Source of the DNA: Staphylococcus debuckii
GTDB lineage: Bacteria; Bacillota; Bacilli; Staphylococcales; Staphylococcaceae
NCBI RefSeq assembly: GCF_003718735.1
Contig: NZ_CP033460.1
Span: 1,364,001-1,428,000, forward strand
Direction: 5' to 3'
Length of the DNA: 64,000 bases
Within the stretch, counting starts at the first letter, position 1. Every line of letters starts with the position of its first letter. The translations under genes were made by a program, and so were the position numbers. Positions 28,433 to 38,502 of this stretch are shown here, piece after piece. The notes beneath the pieces were generated by a model. The model was not told the origin of the DNA and did not search any database. It saw only the letters and a list, made by a program, of their open reading frames with translations.

Positions 28433-28954
28433 ATGACAAAAGAAATCAATAAAAATGATGAAGAAAGTGCTAAGCAGCAAAGACTATTAGACAATATCTT
28501 TGCGAATTGCTTAGGGCAATATCCTGATTATTTGAATAACCAAAATGATGAAAAAAATATAGAAAAAGAAGGACAAGAAGAGAGAAAATATTTACTGAAA
28601 ACTGCAGCGAATCGAGAACACTTAGCAGAATGTATACGAGATTATATTAATGGAGATTTAGTAAAAGTGCTGGTGGATGAAAGTATGTTGATAGATTTTA
28701 CAGAATCTGCAAATCAAGATCATACACACTTCAAGAGTAGAAATAAAGAATTAGTTACGAAATTTAATAATAGAATACAACAAATCAAAGGAAATATTCC
28801 TTTTGATAAAGGGAATCAACCTGTACCGGTAATGGTGAAAAGAGTAAAATCTGGTGGATTTAAATCAATAGCAATCGATGATATTCATTGCCTCGTCTAT
28901 AAACAAATAGATAACCGTCTTATCGTTGTAAGTTGTTATTACCATACTATTTAA
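28433..28954 (+). CDS. YefM-YoeB-like fused, degenerate toxin-antitoxin protein
   Basis: A 173-residue protein that reads as a fusion. Residues 49-76 (EERKYLLKTAANREHLAEC, then IRDYINGDL) resemble the toxin-binding tail of YefM-type antitoxins (E-E-T-x-Y-L-L-x-x-P-A-N-R-E-x-L). Residues 77-171 align with the whole YoeB ribonuclease toxin from its first strand (VKVLVDES) to the end (GGFKSIAIDDIHCLVY.. VVSCYYHT), with about nine extra residues in the helical hairpin. Catalytic E46 and R65 of E. coli YoeB are replaced by V131 and C153; the histidine (H171) is kept and the last tyrosine is T172. The antitoxin DNA-binding domain is absent; residues 1-48 are charged and unrecognised. AGAGGTG lies before the ATG. 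It is likely inactive as a toxin; the role is unknown. Confidence 0.65.
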   Translation: MTKEINKNDEESAKQQRLLDNIFANCLGQYPDYLNNQNDEKNIEKEGQEERKYLLKTAANREHLAECIRDYINGDLVKVLVDESMLIDFTESANQDHTHFKSRNKELVTKFNNRIQQIKGNIPFDKGNQPVPVMVKRVKSGGFKSIAIDDIHCLVYKQIDNRLIVVSCYYHTI

Positions 28955-29035
28955 ATATTCCTGTCATACTAATACACACTTCATTAAAAATTTGATACAT
29001 TTAAAGTAACATATGAGGAAAAGAGGAGTTTCAGT

Positions 29036-29326
29036 ATGCAAGATACATTAATGAGCATTCAAGTTTTGCCACAAACACCAAATGGAGAAGATGTGATTCC
29101 TTACGTAGATGAAGCCATAAAAATCATTGAGCAATCTGGCTTAGATTTCCGAGTAGCACCATTAGAAACAACAGTGCAAGGTACAATGAGTGAATGTTTA
29201 ATTCTGATTCAAAATATTAATGATAGAATGGTTGAATTAGAAGTGCCAGGCGTCATCAGTCAAGTGAGATTTTATTACGTGCCGACTGGTATTACAATGG
29301 AAGAATTGACCGTTAAATACGATTAA
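29036..29326 (+). CDS. Thiamine-binding protein family, DUF77/UPF0045 (MTH1187/YkoF type)
   Basis: A 96-residue ferredoxin-like-fold protein of the MTH1187/YkoF group, whose members bind thiamine or related small molecules in the cytoplasm. Typical features are the N-terminal strand (SIQVLPQT), PYVDEAIKIIEQSGLDF, and APLETTVQGTMSEC. AGAGGAG precedes the ATG. ThiW, a membrane component for thiazole uptake, is encoded 2.1 kb downstream, which fits a thiamine connection (inference). It ends at its own terminator. Confidence 0.85.
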   Translation: MQDTLMSIQVLPQTPNGEDVIPYVDEAIKIIEQSGLDFRVAPLETTVQGTMSECLILIQNINDRMVELEVPGVISQVRFYYVPTGITMEELTVKYD

Positions 29327-29349
29327 TATTAAAAAGTTTATTTAGAAAC

Positions 29350-29395
29350 AGACTTTTGTCTTTTAGCTAGGGCTAGGAGATGAAAGTCTTTTTTC
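29350..29395 (+). terminator. Terminator after the DUF77 gene
   Basis: AGACTTT (29350-29356) pairs with AAAGTCT (29383-29389), with further pairing inside, and a run of Ts follows. Confidence 0.75.
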
Positions 29396-29409
29396 TTCCT
29401 AGAATCATT

Positions 29410-29438
29410 TTGCACATTTCGACTAAACCATATATAAT
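29410..29438 (+). promoter_or_regulatory. Promoter of miaB-ricA
   Basis: TTGCAC (29410-29415), a 17-base spacer and TATAAT (29433-29438) lie 41 bases before the miaB start. Confidence 0.75.
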
Positions 29439-29479
29439 GAAGTAATGATTAATCGGGGATATAGAAAGGATTTTGCGAA

Positions 29480-31021
29480 GTGAATGAAGAACAAAGAAAA
29501 GCAGGTTCTTTAGATGTTATTGCACAACGAAATAAAAAAGAAAAAGATTACAGTCAATACTTCGAAACAGTTTATCAGCCGCCAAGTTTAAAAGAAGCTA
29601 AAAAACGTGGGAAAGAAGATGTTCAATATAACCGTGATTTCCAAATTGATGAAAGATTTAAAGATATGGGTAAAGGCCGTACTTTTTTCATCAAAACATT
29701 TGGTTGCCAAATGAATGCGCATGATACAGAAGTCATGGCAGGTATATTTGAAGCGCTCGGTTATACTTTAGCTGAAGATATTTTGAAAGCAGATGTTATT
29801 CTATTGAATACTTGTGCAATTCGTGAAAATGCTGAGAATAAAGTATTCAGTGAAATCGGCAACTTGAAACATTTAAAACGTGACCGCCCAGATTGTTTGA
29901 TCGGTGTATGCGGTTGCATGTCACAAGAGGAGTCAGTCGTTAATAAAATCTTAAAATCTTACCAAAATGTCGATATGATTTTCGGTACCCATAACATTCA
30001 TAAATTACCAGAAATCTTAGAAGAAGCTTATATGTCTAAAGCCATGGTCATTGATGTATGGTCTAAAGAAGGCGATGTTATCGAGAATTTACCGAAAGTC
30101 CGTGATGATTATTTCAAGGCTTGGGTGAATATTATGTATGGTTGCGATAAATTCTGTACATACTGTATCGTGCCTTTTACAAGAGGGAAAGAACGTAGTC
30201 GACGCCCTCAAGATATTATCGACGAAGTGCGTGATTTGGCCCGTCAAGGTTATCAAGAAATCACTTTATTAGGTCAGAACGTTAATTCATACGGTAAAGA
30301 TTTACAAGATATGGAATACGATTTAGGCGATTTATTCGAAGATATCTCTAAAATAGATATTCCGCGCGTGCGCTTTACTACAAGCCATCCTTGGGACTTT
30401 ACTGACCATATGATTGAAGTCATTGCTAAAGGCGGCAATATCGTACCGCATATTCACTTGCCAGTTCAATCAGGAAATGATGCGGTCTTAAAAATTATGG
30501 GACGTAAATATACGAGAGAAAGTTACTTAGATCTTGTTAACCGTATAAAAACAGCGATTCCTGATGTCGCATTGACAACTGATATCATTGTAGGCTATCC
30601 AAATGAAACAGAGGAACAATTCCAAGAAACATTGTCATTATACGATGAAGTTGAATTTGAACATGCTTACACATACTTGTATTCGCAACGTGATGGTACA
30701 CCTGCTGCACGTATGAAAGATAATGTAGAAAAAGAAGTGAAGAAAGATCGCTTGCAACGCTTGAATCAAAAAGTAGGTTATTATTCAGAACGTGCATTAA
30801 AAGGATATGAAGGCCAAGTTGTGACAGTATTATGCGAAGGTAGCAGTAAAAAGGATAATGAAGTCTTAGCAGGTTACACGGATAAAAATAAACTTGTAAA
30901 CTTCAGAGGTCCGAAAGAAGTTATCGGTAAATTAGTAGATGTTAAAGTCGATGAAGCGAAACAATATTCATTAAACGGTACTTTTTTACATGTTCATGAA
31001 CCTAGAACGGTGAATGCATAA
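29480..31021 (+). CDS. miaB: tRNA-2-methylthio-N6-dimethylallyladenosine synthase
   Basis: MiaB is a radical-SAM methylthiotransferase that adds the 2-methylthio group to i6A37 of tRNA, acting after MiaA (also here, 44329-45279). The product has 513 residues, with an N-terminal extension of about 65 typical of Firmicutes. The auxiliary cluster cysteines are C76, C112 and C146, and the radical-SAM CxxxCxxC is C222, C226 and C229 (GCDKFCTYC). A TRAM domain is at the C-terminus ([13 protein letters not shown] onward). The GTG start follows AGAAAGGA. It ends in TAATG with ricA, so the two are coupled. Confidence 0.96.
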   Translation: MNEEQRKAGSLDVIAQRNKKEKDYSQYFETVYQPPSLKEAKKRGKEDVQYNRDFQIDERFKDMGKGRTFFIKTFGCQMNAHDTEVMAGIFEALGYTLAEDILKADVILLNTCAIRENAENKVFSEIGNLKHLKRDRPDCLIGVCGCMSQEESVVNKILKSYQNVDMIFGTHNIHKLPEILEEAYMSKAMVIDVWSKEGDVIENLPKVRDDYFKAWVNIMYGCDKFCTYCIVPFTRGKERSRRPQDIIDEVRDLARQGYQEITLLGQNVNSYGKDLQDMEYDLGDLFEDISKIDIPRVRFTTSHPWDFTDHMIEVIAKGGNIVPHIHLPVQSGNDAVLKIMGRKYTRESYLDLVNRIKTAIPDVALTTDIIVGYPNETEEQFQETLSLYDEVEFEHAYTYLYSQRDGTPAARMKDNVEKEVKKDRLQRLNQKVGYYSERALKGYEGQVVTVLCEGSSKKDNEVLAGYTDKNKLVNFRGPKEVIGKLVDVKVDEAKQYSLNGTFLHVHEPRTVNA

Positions 31022-31377
31022 TGCATAACAAAGAAGAAATTTTAGCGGAAGCACACAAGCTGAGCAAACAAATCAAGCGTTTAGATACTGTAAAATATTA
31101 CCAACGCGTAGAGACTCAAATTCATCGCAACCACCATATTGATGAGTGGATGAAAGATTTAAAGCAAAGACAAAAACAATCCGTTAATTTGCAGAATTAC
31201 GGAAAAATAGAAGCGTATAAACGAAGTGAAGCAGAGATTGACCAGATTCAAGCTAAAATCGATGCTTTACCGATAGTGACAGAATTCAGAGAAGCCCAAT
31301 CTGATGCGAATGACTTGTTGCAGATGATGATTAATACGATGGCTGACCGTTTAAACGCTGCACATCAAGATAAATAA
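31021..31377 (+). CDS. ricA: RicA/YmcA family protein (RNase Y partner)
   Basis: A 118-residue helical protein of the YlbF/YmcA family. In B. subtilis it joins YlbF and YaaT in the Ric complex that guides RNase Y cleavage. It is predicted entirely alpha-helical (EEILAEAHKLSKQIKRLDTV.. MKDLKQRQKQSVNLQNYGK). No cysteine is present, so if this species has a Ric complex, the Fe-S ligand attributed to the Bacillus protein is not provided by this subunit. Its ATG overlaps the miaB stop. Confidence 0.87.
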   Translation: MHNKEEILAEAHKLSKQIKRLDTVKYYQRVETQIHRNHHIDEWMKDLKQRQKQSVNLQNYGKIEAYKRSEAEIDQIQAKIDALPIVTEFREAQSDANDLLQMMINTMADRLNAAHQDK

Positions 31378-31408
31378 TCATTTTTAAAAATAGAAAGGGC
31401 GTCAATAT

Positions 31409-31906
31409 ATGAATGTGAGAAAACTTACTTTAACTTCGATGTTTATAGCGATTAATGTGGTTTTAAGCAGTATTATAGTTATACCATTAGGTCCGATTAA
31501 AGCCGCACCGGTTCAACATATGATTAACGTGTTATGTGCGGTATTTGTAGGACCTTGGTATGGATTGGCGCAAGCATTTTTATCTTCAGTCATCCGTATG
31601 ATATTCGGTACAGGCTCAGCCTTTGCCTTTCCCGGTAGTATGGTGGGAGTATTGCTAGCTAGTTTGTTATACCGTTATCGTAAACATCTATTTATGGCAG
31701 CATTTGGTGAAGTCATCGGTACAGGGTTAATCGGAAGCTTTATGTGTATTCCGTTAGCTTGGGTTATCGGATTGCATAGTATCGCAATCAAACCGCTTAT
31801 GCTGGCATTTATTACTTCTAGTGCGTTAGGTGCTTTTATCAGTTATGTATTATTGATGATATTATTTAAAAAAGGAAAGCTTTCAAGATGGTTGCCTAAA
31901 GATTAG
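31409..31906 (+). CDS. thiW: Energy-coupling-factor S component ThiW (thiazole/thiamine precursor uptake)
   Basis: A 165-residue membrane protein with about five hydrophobic segments. The motifs IPLGPIKAAPVQHMIN, GPWYGLAQAFLSSVIRM and GTGSAFAFPGSM fit ThiW, the substrate-binding S component for the thiazole part of thiamine, which uses the general ECF transporter for energy. AAAGGGCG lies upstream. The gap from ricA is only 31 bases, so no TPP riboswitch fits directly before it, which is unusual for a thiamine-uptake gene. Terminated by a strong hairpin. Confidence 0.8.
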   Translation: MNVRKLTLTSMFIAINVVLSSIIVIPLGPIKAAPVQHMINVLCAVFVGPWYGLAQAFLSSVIRMIFGTGSAFAFPGSMVGVLLASLLYRYRKHLFMAAFGEVIGTGLIGSFMCIPLAWVIGLHSIAIKPLMLAFITSSALGAFISYVLLMILFKKGKLSRWLPKD

Positions 31907-31921
31907 TATGAAAGTAAAGAA

Positions 31922-31960
31922 GGGCTGGGACATAATTATTTCTTGTCCCAGCCCGTTCTT
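31922..31960. terminator. Bidirectional terminator between thiW and glpQ-like gene
   Basis: GGGCTGGGACA (31922-31932) pairs with TGTCCCAGCCC (31944-31954). This GCTGGGA-type hairpin is common between staphylococcal genes; a shorter relative is at 51264-51292. Confidence 0.85.
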
Positions 31961-31963
31961 GCC

Positions 31964-32929
31964 TTAATAAGCAGTTTTATTTTGTGATTGATCTCTTAAT
32001 TGAATATAGCGATCGATATAATTTGAGAATGCACCATCTACATTTGCATTAATCAAGTTTTTCATTGCAAGTTGCGTATTGGCAGTATAAGGATGAACAA
32101 GTAAGCCATGTTGATGCAATCGTTCAACTTGTGCCGGTGTAGCATCATGATATTCAGGACCCACTCCGCGTGCATAAGAAGCGATATAATTTAAATCTGC
32201 ATCAGAATATTGCGGTAGTTGCAATGCATCTGTTAATTGAATCAGTGGTACATTAGGATTTAACTTTTTCATTTTCAATAAACTTTCTTGAGAGAATGAT
32301 TGGATGACCACTTGACCATTTCGTAATTTGTCTGGCGTCATCATACCGTGTTTGTTTAAAGTCTTTAATAGTTTTTCTTCCATACCCGGATACACATTCG
32401 GTGATTTGGTTTCAATATAGTAATTAGTATTTGAACCATAACGTTTCAAGATTTCATCTAAAGTAGGAATTTTAGCCCCCGCATATTTAGGATTCGCATA
32501 TTGTGGATTTTTTTGGTTAAACCAACTGCCGACATCCATTTTTTTCAATTGCGCAGTTGTGTAATTTTTAACTGGACCATGGTACTTGCCGCCTGTAGTT
32601 CGATCCACTGTTTCATCATGCATCGCAATTAAATTGCCATCTTTGGTCATTTGCAAATCTAATTCTATGTAATCTGCGTGCAAATCGTTTTTGGCTTTAT
32701 CATAAGCAAAGAAAGTATGCTCGGGTGCATAACCGCTTGCGCCTCGATGTGCAATGGCTACGTTTCTATCAAGCACATTTTTATTTTGCTCCTGATTTGT
32801 ATGGGCTGCAGAAGAGTTATCCGGTGAGACGGGACCTGTTCCGCCACCGCTGGCTAATGCACTTTGCACGCCTGCAAGAATAGTTGTTGAAAGTATTGCT
32901 GATGTTAATAAAGTTTTACCTAATTTCAT
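31964..32929 (-). CDS. glpQ: Secreted glycerophosphodiester phosphodiesterase
   Basis: A 321-residue exported enzyme that cleaves glycerophosphodiesters, and in relatives wall teichoic acid, releasing glycerol 3-phosphate. A Sec signal peptide (MKLGKTLLTSAILSTTILAG) is followed by a likely cut after A26 (ALA-S). The GDPD core is intact: H61-R62 (AHRGASGYAPEHT), E89 and D91 (IELDLQMTKDG) and H104 (HDETVDRTT). AAAGGAG lies upstream on the minus strand. It is convergent with thiW and divergent from mutS; its products would feed the nearby glp genes. Confidence 0.9.
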   Translation of the reverse strand: MKLGKTLLTSAILSTTILAGVQSALASGGGTGPVSPDNSSAAHTNQEQNKNVLDRNVAIAHRGASGYAPEHTFFAYDKAKNDLHADYIELDLQMTKDGNLIAMHDETVDRTTGGKYHGPVKNYTTAQLKKMDVGSWFNQKNPQYANPKYAGAKIPTLDEILKRYGSNTNYYIETKSPNVYPGMEEKLLKTLNKHGMMTPDKLRNGQVVIQSFSQESLLKMKKLNPNVPLIQLTDALQLPQYSDADLNYIASYARGVGPEYHDATPAQVERLHQHGLLVHPYTANTQLAMKNLINANVDGAFSNYIDRYIQLRDQSQNKTAY

Positions 32930-33235
32930 CTTGAATCCCCATCTCCTTTTTAAAATCTAAGATTAATATAACAAAAGTCTATATACAATATTTTAGTTTT
33001 AACTATAAATACATATAAATTTACTACATATTAAAAATAGATTAACTTGCTTAGCAATTTTGTTTTTTCAAGTATACCATGAAAATGAGAAACTCGTATG
33101 CAAAGATAGAATTTGTTAAAATAGATGAGTTAAGAGAAAAGCAATTCACATTGTTTGCGTAAATCAACGAAAATGTATAAAATATATTAAATTAAAAAAG
33201 AATTAAACCGATAATAGAAGGAATGATTAAGAATC
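32930..33235. other. Divergent intergenic region between glpQ-like gene and mutS
   Basis: Some 306 very AT-rich bases without a convincing open frame. It must hold the promoters for both divergent genes. A TATAAA/TATATT cluster near 33176-33190 could be the mutS -10, and TAAAAT at about 33117 is another candidate, but neither has a clear -35. No operator-like dyad was found. Confidence 0.5.
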
Positions 33236-35848
33236 ATGACAAATGTAACGCCGATGATGCAGCAATATTTAAAGATTAAATCACAATATCAAGACTGCTT
33301 GTTATTTTTCAGATTAGGCGATTTTTACGAAATGTTTTTCGAAGATGCGAAAGAAGCTTCTAGAGTCTTAGAAATTACACTGACCAAGCGTGACGCGAAA
33401 AAAGAAAACCCGATTCCAATGTGCGGAGTGCCTTATCATTCAGCGGAAAGTTATATCGAAACTTTAATCAATGAAGGTTATAAAGTCGCTATTTGTGAGC
33501 AAATGGAAGATCCGAAAACCACTAAAGGAATGGTTAAAAGAGAAGTTATCCGTGTCGTTACACCTGGGACTATTATGAACCAGGGCGGTATGGATGAAAA
33601 ACAAAATAATTATATCTTAAGTTTTATTAAAGAAGGCTCAGCTATCGCGCTCAGTTATTGCGATGTATCAACAGGTGAGTTGAAAGTCACTCAATTCAGC
33701 GATGAAAGCATGTTGTTAAATGAGATTACGACCATTAACCCGAATGAAATTGTGACTGCAGAACAAGTCAGCGATGCGTTGAAACAACAAATGAGCTTAG
33801 CAACTGAAACGATTACTGTTGTGGACGAAATCAGTCACGAAATGTATGAAGTGAACCAAATAGAAGATACCTTGATGCATCAGGCTGTACAGTTGCTCCT
33901 AGATTATATTCATCATACGCAAAAACGCAGCTTGAATCATATTGAAGCAGCACAAGCATATGAGGCAGTAGATTACATGAAAATGGATTACTACGCCAAA
34001 CGTAATCTCGAACTGACAGAAAGTATCCGCTTGAAGTCTAAAAAGGGAACTTTATTGTGGTTGATGGATGAAACGAAAACACCGATGGGAGCACGTCGTC
34101 TTAAACAATGGATTGACCGTCCATTGATTTACAAACAAGCAATCAACGAACGTTTAGATGCAGTTTCTCAACTGATTGATCGCTTCATCGAGCGCGATAC
34201 CCTCCGCAACTACTTAAATCAAGTTTATGATATTGAACGTCTTGTCGGACGTGTGAGTTACGGAAACGTCAATGCAAGAGATTTAATTCAATTGAAACAT
34301 TCTATTGCGGAGATTCCTAATATCAAAGCATTACTGGATGACTTTGATGAGGAATTACCTGAACAATTCCGCCAGTTAGAACCCTTAAATGATTTGCTCG
34401 ATTTACTGGAACAAAGTTTAGTAGAAGAACCGCCGATTTCAGTTAAAGATGGCGGCCTATTCAAGCAAGGTTTCAATACACAGCTAGATGAATACTTAGA
34501 GGCTTCAGTCAACGGTAAACAATGGTTGGCGCAACTGCAAGCCAAAGAAAGAGAACGTACGGGTATTAAATCGCTTAAAATCAGTTTCAATAAAGTGTTT
34601 GGTTACTTTATTGAAATTACCCGTGCTAATTTAAATGGTTTTGAACCAGCAGACTATGGTTATAATCGCAAACAAACACTTTCTAATGCTGAACGTTTTA
34701 TTACTGATGAATTGAAAGAAAAAGAAGACATCATTTTAGGGGCAGAAGATAAAGCGGTCGAACTAGAATACCAACTTTTTGCGAAATTGAGAGAAGAGGT
34801 TAAAGCCTATACTGAGCGCTTGCAGAAACAAGCGAAGCTCATTTCAGAGATTGATTGCCTGCAAAGCTTTGCAGAAATTGCGCAAAAATATAATTATGTA
34901 CGACCTGAATTCAGTGATGATAAAACATTGGACCTTGTCGATTCACGACACCCAGTGGTTGAACGGGTCATGGATTATAATGATTATGTACCCAATGATT
35001 GCCGTCTTGATCAAGAAGATTTTATTTATTTGATTACTGGACCTAACATGTCAGGTAAATCTACGTACATGCGCCAAGTAGCCATTATCAGTATTATGGC
35101 GCAAATGGGAGCTTATGTACCATGTGGCTCTGCGATTTTGCCGGTATTCGACCAAATATTTACACGTATCGGTGCAGCAGACGACTTAGTCTCCGGTAAA
35201 AGTACTTTTATGGTAGAGATGTTGGAAGCACAAAAAGCCTTGACTTATGCTACAGCAGACAGCTTGATTATTTTTGATGAAATCGGTCGAGGAACTTCTA
35301 CCTTTGATGGTTTGGCGCTGGCTCAAGCGATGATCGAATATGTAGCTGAGACTTCACACGCCAAGACTTTATTTTCTACTCATTACCATGAATTGACTGC
35401 TCTGGATCAATCTCTTGCATGTCTGAAGAATGTGCATGTCGCAGCAAATGAATATCAAGGGGAATTAATCTTCTTGCACAAAGTCAAAGATGGCGCAGTA
35501 GATGACAGCTACGGAATCCAAGTGGCGAAGCTGGCAGACCTGCCTGATCAAGTCATTGAGCGCGCGCAAGTCATTCTAGATGCCTTTGAAGAAAAGGATG
35601 CACCACACCCGCAAATCAGTCATTTACCATCCCAAAAAGAATCCGTCGTCAAAGAACCAGAAACAGAAGCGCTTCAACATGAAAAAGAACCCGAGAGTGA
35701 ACAGTTCCAACAAGGCACATTCGATTTATTTGAAACACCGCCTGCAGAAAGTGAAATTGAAGCAGAATTGAAGAAAATCAACATTTCTAATATGACACCG
35801 CTTCAAGCACTCAACAAACTCAGCGAACTTCAAAACCAACTAAAATAA
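33236..35848 (+). CDS. mutS: DNA mismatch repair protein MutS
   Basis: MutS recognises base mismatches and, with ATP, recruits MutL. The product has 870 residues. The mismatch-binding FxE motif is at the N-terminus ([15 protein letters not shown]), and the ATPase has Walker [10 protein letters not shown] (about residue 603), [15 protein letters not shown] and FSTHYHE. A variable acidic linker (about 775-845) precedes the C-terminal helical segment ([18 protein letters not shown]). AGAAGGAA lies before the ATG. It is followed 13 bases later by mutL. Confidence 0.97.
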   Translation: MTNVTPMMQQYLKIKSQYQDCLLFFRLGDFYEMFFEDAKEASRVLEITLTKRDAKKENPIPMCGVPYHSAESYIETLINEGYKVAICEQMEDPKTTKGMVKREVIRVVTPGTIMNQGGMDEKQNNYILSFIKEGSAIALSYCDVSTGELKVTQFSDESMLLNEITTINPNEIVTAEQVSDALKQQMSLATETITVVDEISHEMYEVNQIEDTLMHQAVQLLLDYIHHTQKRSLNHIEAAQAYEAVDYMKMDYYAKRNLELTESIRLKSKKGTLLWLMDETKTPMGARRLKQWIDRPLIYKQAINERLDAVSQLIDRFIERDTLRNYLNQVYDIERLVGRVSYGNVNARDLIQLKHSIAEIPNIKALLDDFDEELPEQFRQLEPLNDLLDLLEQSLVEEPPISVKDGGLFKQGFNTQLDEYLEASVNGKQWLAQLQAKERERTGIKSLKISFNKVFGYFIEITRANLNGFEPADYGYNRKQTLSNAERFITDELKEKEDIILGAEDKAVELEYQLFAKLREEVKAYTERLQKQAKLISEIDCLQSFAEIAQKYNYVRPEFSDDKTLDLVDSRHPVVERVMDYNDYVPNDCRLDQEDFIYLITGPNMSGKSTYMRQVAIISIMAQMGAYVPCGSAILPVFDQIFTRIGAADDLVSGKSTFMVEMLEAQKALTYATADSLIIFDEIGRGTSTFDGLALAQAMIEYVAETSHAKTLFSTHYHELTALDQSLACLKNVHVAANEYQGELIFLHKVKDGAVDDSYGIQVAKLADLPDQVIERAQVILDAFEEKDAPHPQISHLPSQKESVVKEPETEALQHEKEPESEQFQQGTFDLFETPPAESEIEAELKKINISNMTPLQALNKLSELQNQLK

Positions 35849-35861
35849 GAGGTGAGAAATC

Positions 35862-37790
35862 ATGGGCAACATTAAAGAATTACAAACTTCACTCGCTAAC
35901 AAAATAGCAGCAGGTGAAGTAGTAGAAAGACCAGGCTCTGTCGTCAAAGAGTTATTGGAAAATGCCCTTGATGCTAAAGCAACCGAAATTAATATAGAAA
36001 TCAAACAATCCGGCATCGAATCTATACGCGTAGTGGATAACGGAACAGGAATCGAAGAAGATGACCTGCATCTCGTCTTCCATCGACATGCAACAAGCAA
36101 ATTGCATGAAGACAGCGATTTATTCCATATTCGGACGCTAGGCTTTCGTGGTGAAGCCTTGGCCAGTATTTCATCCGTCGCAAAGGTAACATTGCAGACA
36201 TGTACAGACGGACAAAGTGGTCATGAAATTTATGCAGAAGACGGAGCAATTCTAAAACAGAAACCTGCCAAAGCCAAAAAAGGTACAGACATTCTCGTCG
36301 AATCACTCTTCTACAATACACCCGCACGCTTGAAATACGTGAAAAGTCTTTATACCGAACTTGGCAAAATCACCGACATCGTCAACCGCATGGCCATGAG
36401 CCATCCTAGTGTCCGCTTCACCTTGATTTCAGACGACAAAGTACTGTTGAAAACCAATGGCTCAGGCCGTACCAACGAAGTCATGGCCGAAATATACGGG
36501 ATGAAAGTAGCGAAAGACCTCGTGCATATCACAGGCGATACCAGCGACTATCACCTCGAAGGCTACGTAGCGAAGCCCGAACATTCCCGCAGCAATCGTC
36601 ACTACATTTCTATATTTATCAACGGACGCTACATCAAGAACTTTGTATTGAACAAAGCCATAGTAGAAGGCTATCATACCCTGTTGACCATAGGGCGTTA
36701 TCCCATCTGCTACATCAATATCGAAATGGATCCGATACTCGTAGACGTCAACGTACATCCAACCAAATTAGAAGTACGACTTTCTAAAGAAGAGCAACTT
36801 TATCAGTTGATTGTACACAAAATTCAAGAAGCCTTTAAAGATAAAATTCTCATCCCGCACAATGATGAAAATAAACTTTATAAGAAAAATAAAGTACTAG
36901 ATACTTTCGAACAACAGAAATTAGATTTTGAAAACCGTACCGCTGAAAAGAAAGCCCAGAAAGAGGAAAACGATAAGAGTACCTCCGAAACAGGCGAGCA
37001 AGTTGCTGAAGATACCTCAGAACAGGATTATAATGCGACACAACGCGCGGTGCTGCAGGATTTAGAAGAGGACAATACAAATTCAGATAATTTATTTGAA
37101 CCCACACAGCGTGAAGAAGATGCAGACCATACTGAAACTTCAGATTCACCAACTAATGTCGGTGAAGAAGTGGATGTGCGTGAAACAGAAAATGCACAGC
37201 CTAAACGACGTGTTCCTTACATGGAAGTGGTTGGACAAGTCCATGGCACTTACATTATTGCGCAAAATGAAACTGGCATGTTTATGATAGACCAGCATGC
37301 TGCTCAAGAGCGTATTAAATATGAATATTTCCGAGATAAAATCGGGGAAGTCACAAACGAAGTGCAGAACTTATTGATTCCAATGACTTTTCATTTTTCA
37401 AAAGATGAACAGATGATTATCAATCAATATAAAGATGAATTAGATAAAGTAGGTGTACATCTGGAACCTTTCGGCAGTCATGATTATATTGTGAACAGCT
37501 ATCCGGTGTGGTTCCCTAAAGAAGAAGCACAAGAAATTATTCAAGACATGGTAGAATATGTGCTTGAACACCGCAAAGTCGATATTAAAAAAATACGTGA
37601 AGAAGCGGCTATTATGATGAGCTGTAAGAAATCAATTAAAGCCAATCACTATTTAAGAAATCATGAAATGGCAGATTTAATCGATCAGTTGCGAGAAATG
37701 GAAGATCCATTTACTTGTCCGCATGGCAGACCGATTATTATTAGTTTTTCAAATTATGAATTAGAACGTTTATTCAAACGCATCATGTAA
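35862..37790 (+). CDS. mutL: DNA mismatch repair endonuclease MutL
   Basis: MutL couples mismatch recognition to strand cutting. The product has 642 residues. The GHKL ATPase motifs are intact: [15 protein letters not shown] and [11 protein letters not shown] long, acidic, poorly conserved linker (about 345-445) leads to the C-terminal dimer domain, which contains the endonuclease motif DQHA-x2-E-x4-E (about residue 476), the SCKKS segment and CPHGRP. The enzyme should thus nick DNA itself, as in most bacteria without MutH. GAGGTG precedes the ATG; mutS is directly upstream and glpP directly downstream. Confidence 0.96.
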   Translation: MGNIKELQTSLANKIAAGEVVERPGSVVKELLENALDAKATEINIEIKQSGIESIRVVDNGTGIEEDDLHLVFHRHATSKLHEDSDLFHIRTLGFRGEALASISSVAKVTLQTCTDGQSGHEIYAEDGAILKQKPAKAKKGTDILVESLFYNTPARLKYVKSLYTELGKITDIVNRMAMSHPSVRFTLISDDKVLLKTNGSGRTNEVMAEIYGMKVAKDLVHITGDTSDYHLEGYVAKPEHSRSNRHYISIFINGRYIKNFVLNKAIVEGYHTLLTIGRYPICYINIEMDPILVDVNVHPTKLEVRLSKEEQLYQLIVHKIQEAFKDKILIPHNDENKLYKKNKVLDTFEQQKLDFENRTAEKKAQKEENDKSTSETGEQVAEDTSEQDYNATQRAVLQDLEEDNTNSDNLFEPTQREEDADHTETSDSPTNVGEEVDVRETENAQPKRRVPYMEVVGQVHGTYIIAQNETGMFMIDQHAAQERIKYEYFRDKIGEVTNEVQNLLIPMTFHFSKDEQMIINQYKDELDKVGVHLEPFGSHDYIVNSYPVWFPKEEAQEIIQDMVEYVLEHRKVDIKKIREEAAIMMSCKKSIKANHYLRNHEMADLIDQLREMEDPFTCPHGRPIIISFSNYELERLFKRIM

Positions 37791-37801
37791 AGGAGAAGGC
37801 T

Positions 37802-38335
37802 ATGAAACCTCACATCTTACCCGCAATTCGCGAAATGAAAGATTTAGAAAAACTAGCTAAAACAGATTATAAAAAATGTGTGTTATTAGATACACATATT
37901 GGACATCTGCAAGGAATTATGAGTTTGCTCGCACAACATCAACTGGAAACTTATATCCATGTAGATTTAATGAGAGGAATTGCGCATGATGAATATGGCT
38001 GTGAATACATTATTCAAAAATTTAAACCAGCAGGCATTGTTTCTACAAAACCGAAAGTGATTAAAAAAGCCAAATCTTTAAAAGTAGCGACCATCTTGCG
38101 AATATTCGTTATCGATAGTCATGCTTTAAGCCGCAGTATCGCTTTAATTAAACAAGTACAGCCTGATTATGTAGAAGCTTTGCCAGGGGTTGCCAGTAAA
38201 GTCATCAGTAAGATTAATGAAGAAACCAATATCCCTGTCATTGCAGGCGGGTTGATAGATCAAGAGCAAGAAGTTGAAGCTGCCATATCAAGTGGTGCGG
38301 AATATATTACAACGAGCAATCAATCATTATGGTAA
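37802..38335 (+). CDS. glpP: Glycerol uptake operon antiterminator regulatory protein GlpP
   Basis: A 177-residue TIM-barrel-like RNA-binding regulator that, with glycerol 3-phosphate, permits transcription through terminators in the glpFK and glpD leaders. Conserved stretches include YIHVDLMRGIAHDEYG, IVSTKPKVIKKAK and VEALPGVASK..IPVIAGGLI. AAAGGAG lies just before the ATG, 11 bases after mutL, so it may also be read from mutSL. Both target leaders, each with a terminator, are in this window. Confidence 0.93.
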   Translation: MKPHILPAIREMKDLEKLAKTDYKKCVLLDTHIGHLQGIMSLLAQHQLETYIHVDLMRGIAHDEYGCEYIIQKFKPAGIVSTKPKVIKKAKSLKVATILRIFVIDSHALSRSIALIKQVQPDYVEALPGVASKVISKINEETNIPVIAGGLIDQEQEVEAAISSGAEYITTSNQSLW

Positions 38336-38376
38336 AGAATCTGTGAATATAGTATTACAATTATGTAAAAAAATAA

Positions 38377-38405
38377 TTGACAACGCTTTCACTAAAGTAT
38401 ATTCT
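38377..38405 (+). promoter_or_regulatory. glpF promoter overlapped by a cre (CcpA) site
   Basis: TTGACA (38377-38382), a 17-base spacer and TATTCT (38400-38405) form the promoter. TGACAACGCTTTCA (38378-38391) overlaps the -35 and matches the cre consensus with one mismatch, which predicts glucose repression of glycerol uptake. Confidence 0.7.
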
Positions 38406-38438
38406 GTTTATAAGTTAATATTTAAAACGAGAACAAGG

Positions 38439-38478
38439 AGACTTCTACATTATCTGGGGAACATGTAGGGGTCTTTTT
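38439..38478 (+). terminator. GlpP-controlled leader terminator of glpFK
   Basis: AGACTTCTACAT (38439-38450) pairs with ATGTAGGGGTCT (38463-38474, two G-U pairs) and a T run follows, all before the glpF ribosome binding site. With glpP next door, this is the expected antitermination target. Confidence 0.8.
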
Positions 38479-38502
38479 GTCTTCTTATAAGGAGGAAATA
38501 GA

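Noticed and set aside
31378..31408. TPP riboswitch before thiW.
   Set aside because: The gap is only 31 bases and contains nothing beyond a ribosome binding site; no THI-box pattern is present upstream within ricA that I could recognise.
38274..38468. A small frame across the glpP end and the glpF leader.
   Set aside because: It spans the glpP stop, a cre site, a promoter and a terminator hairpin, so it is not a gene.
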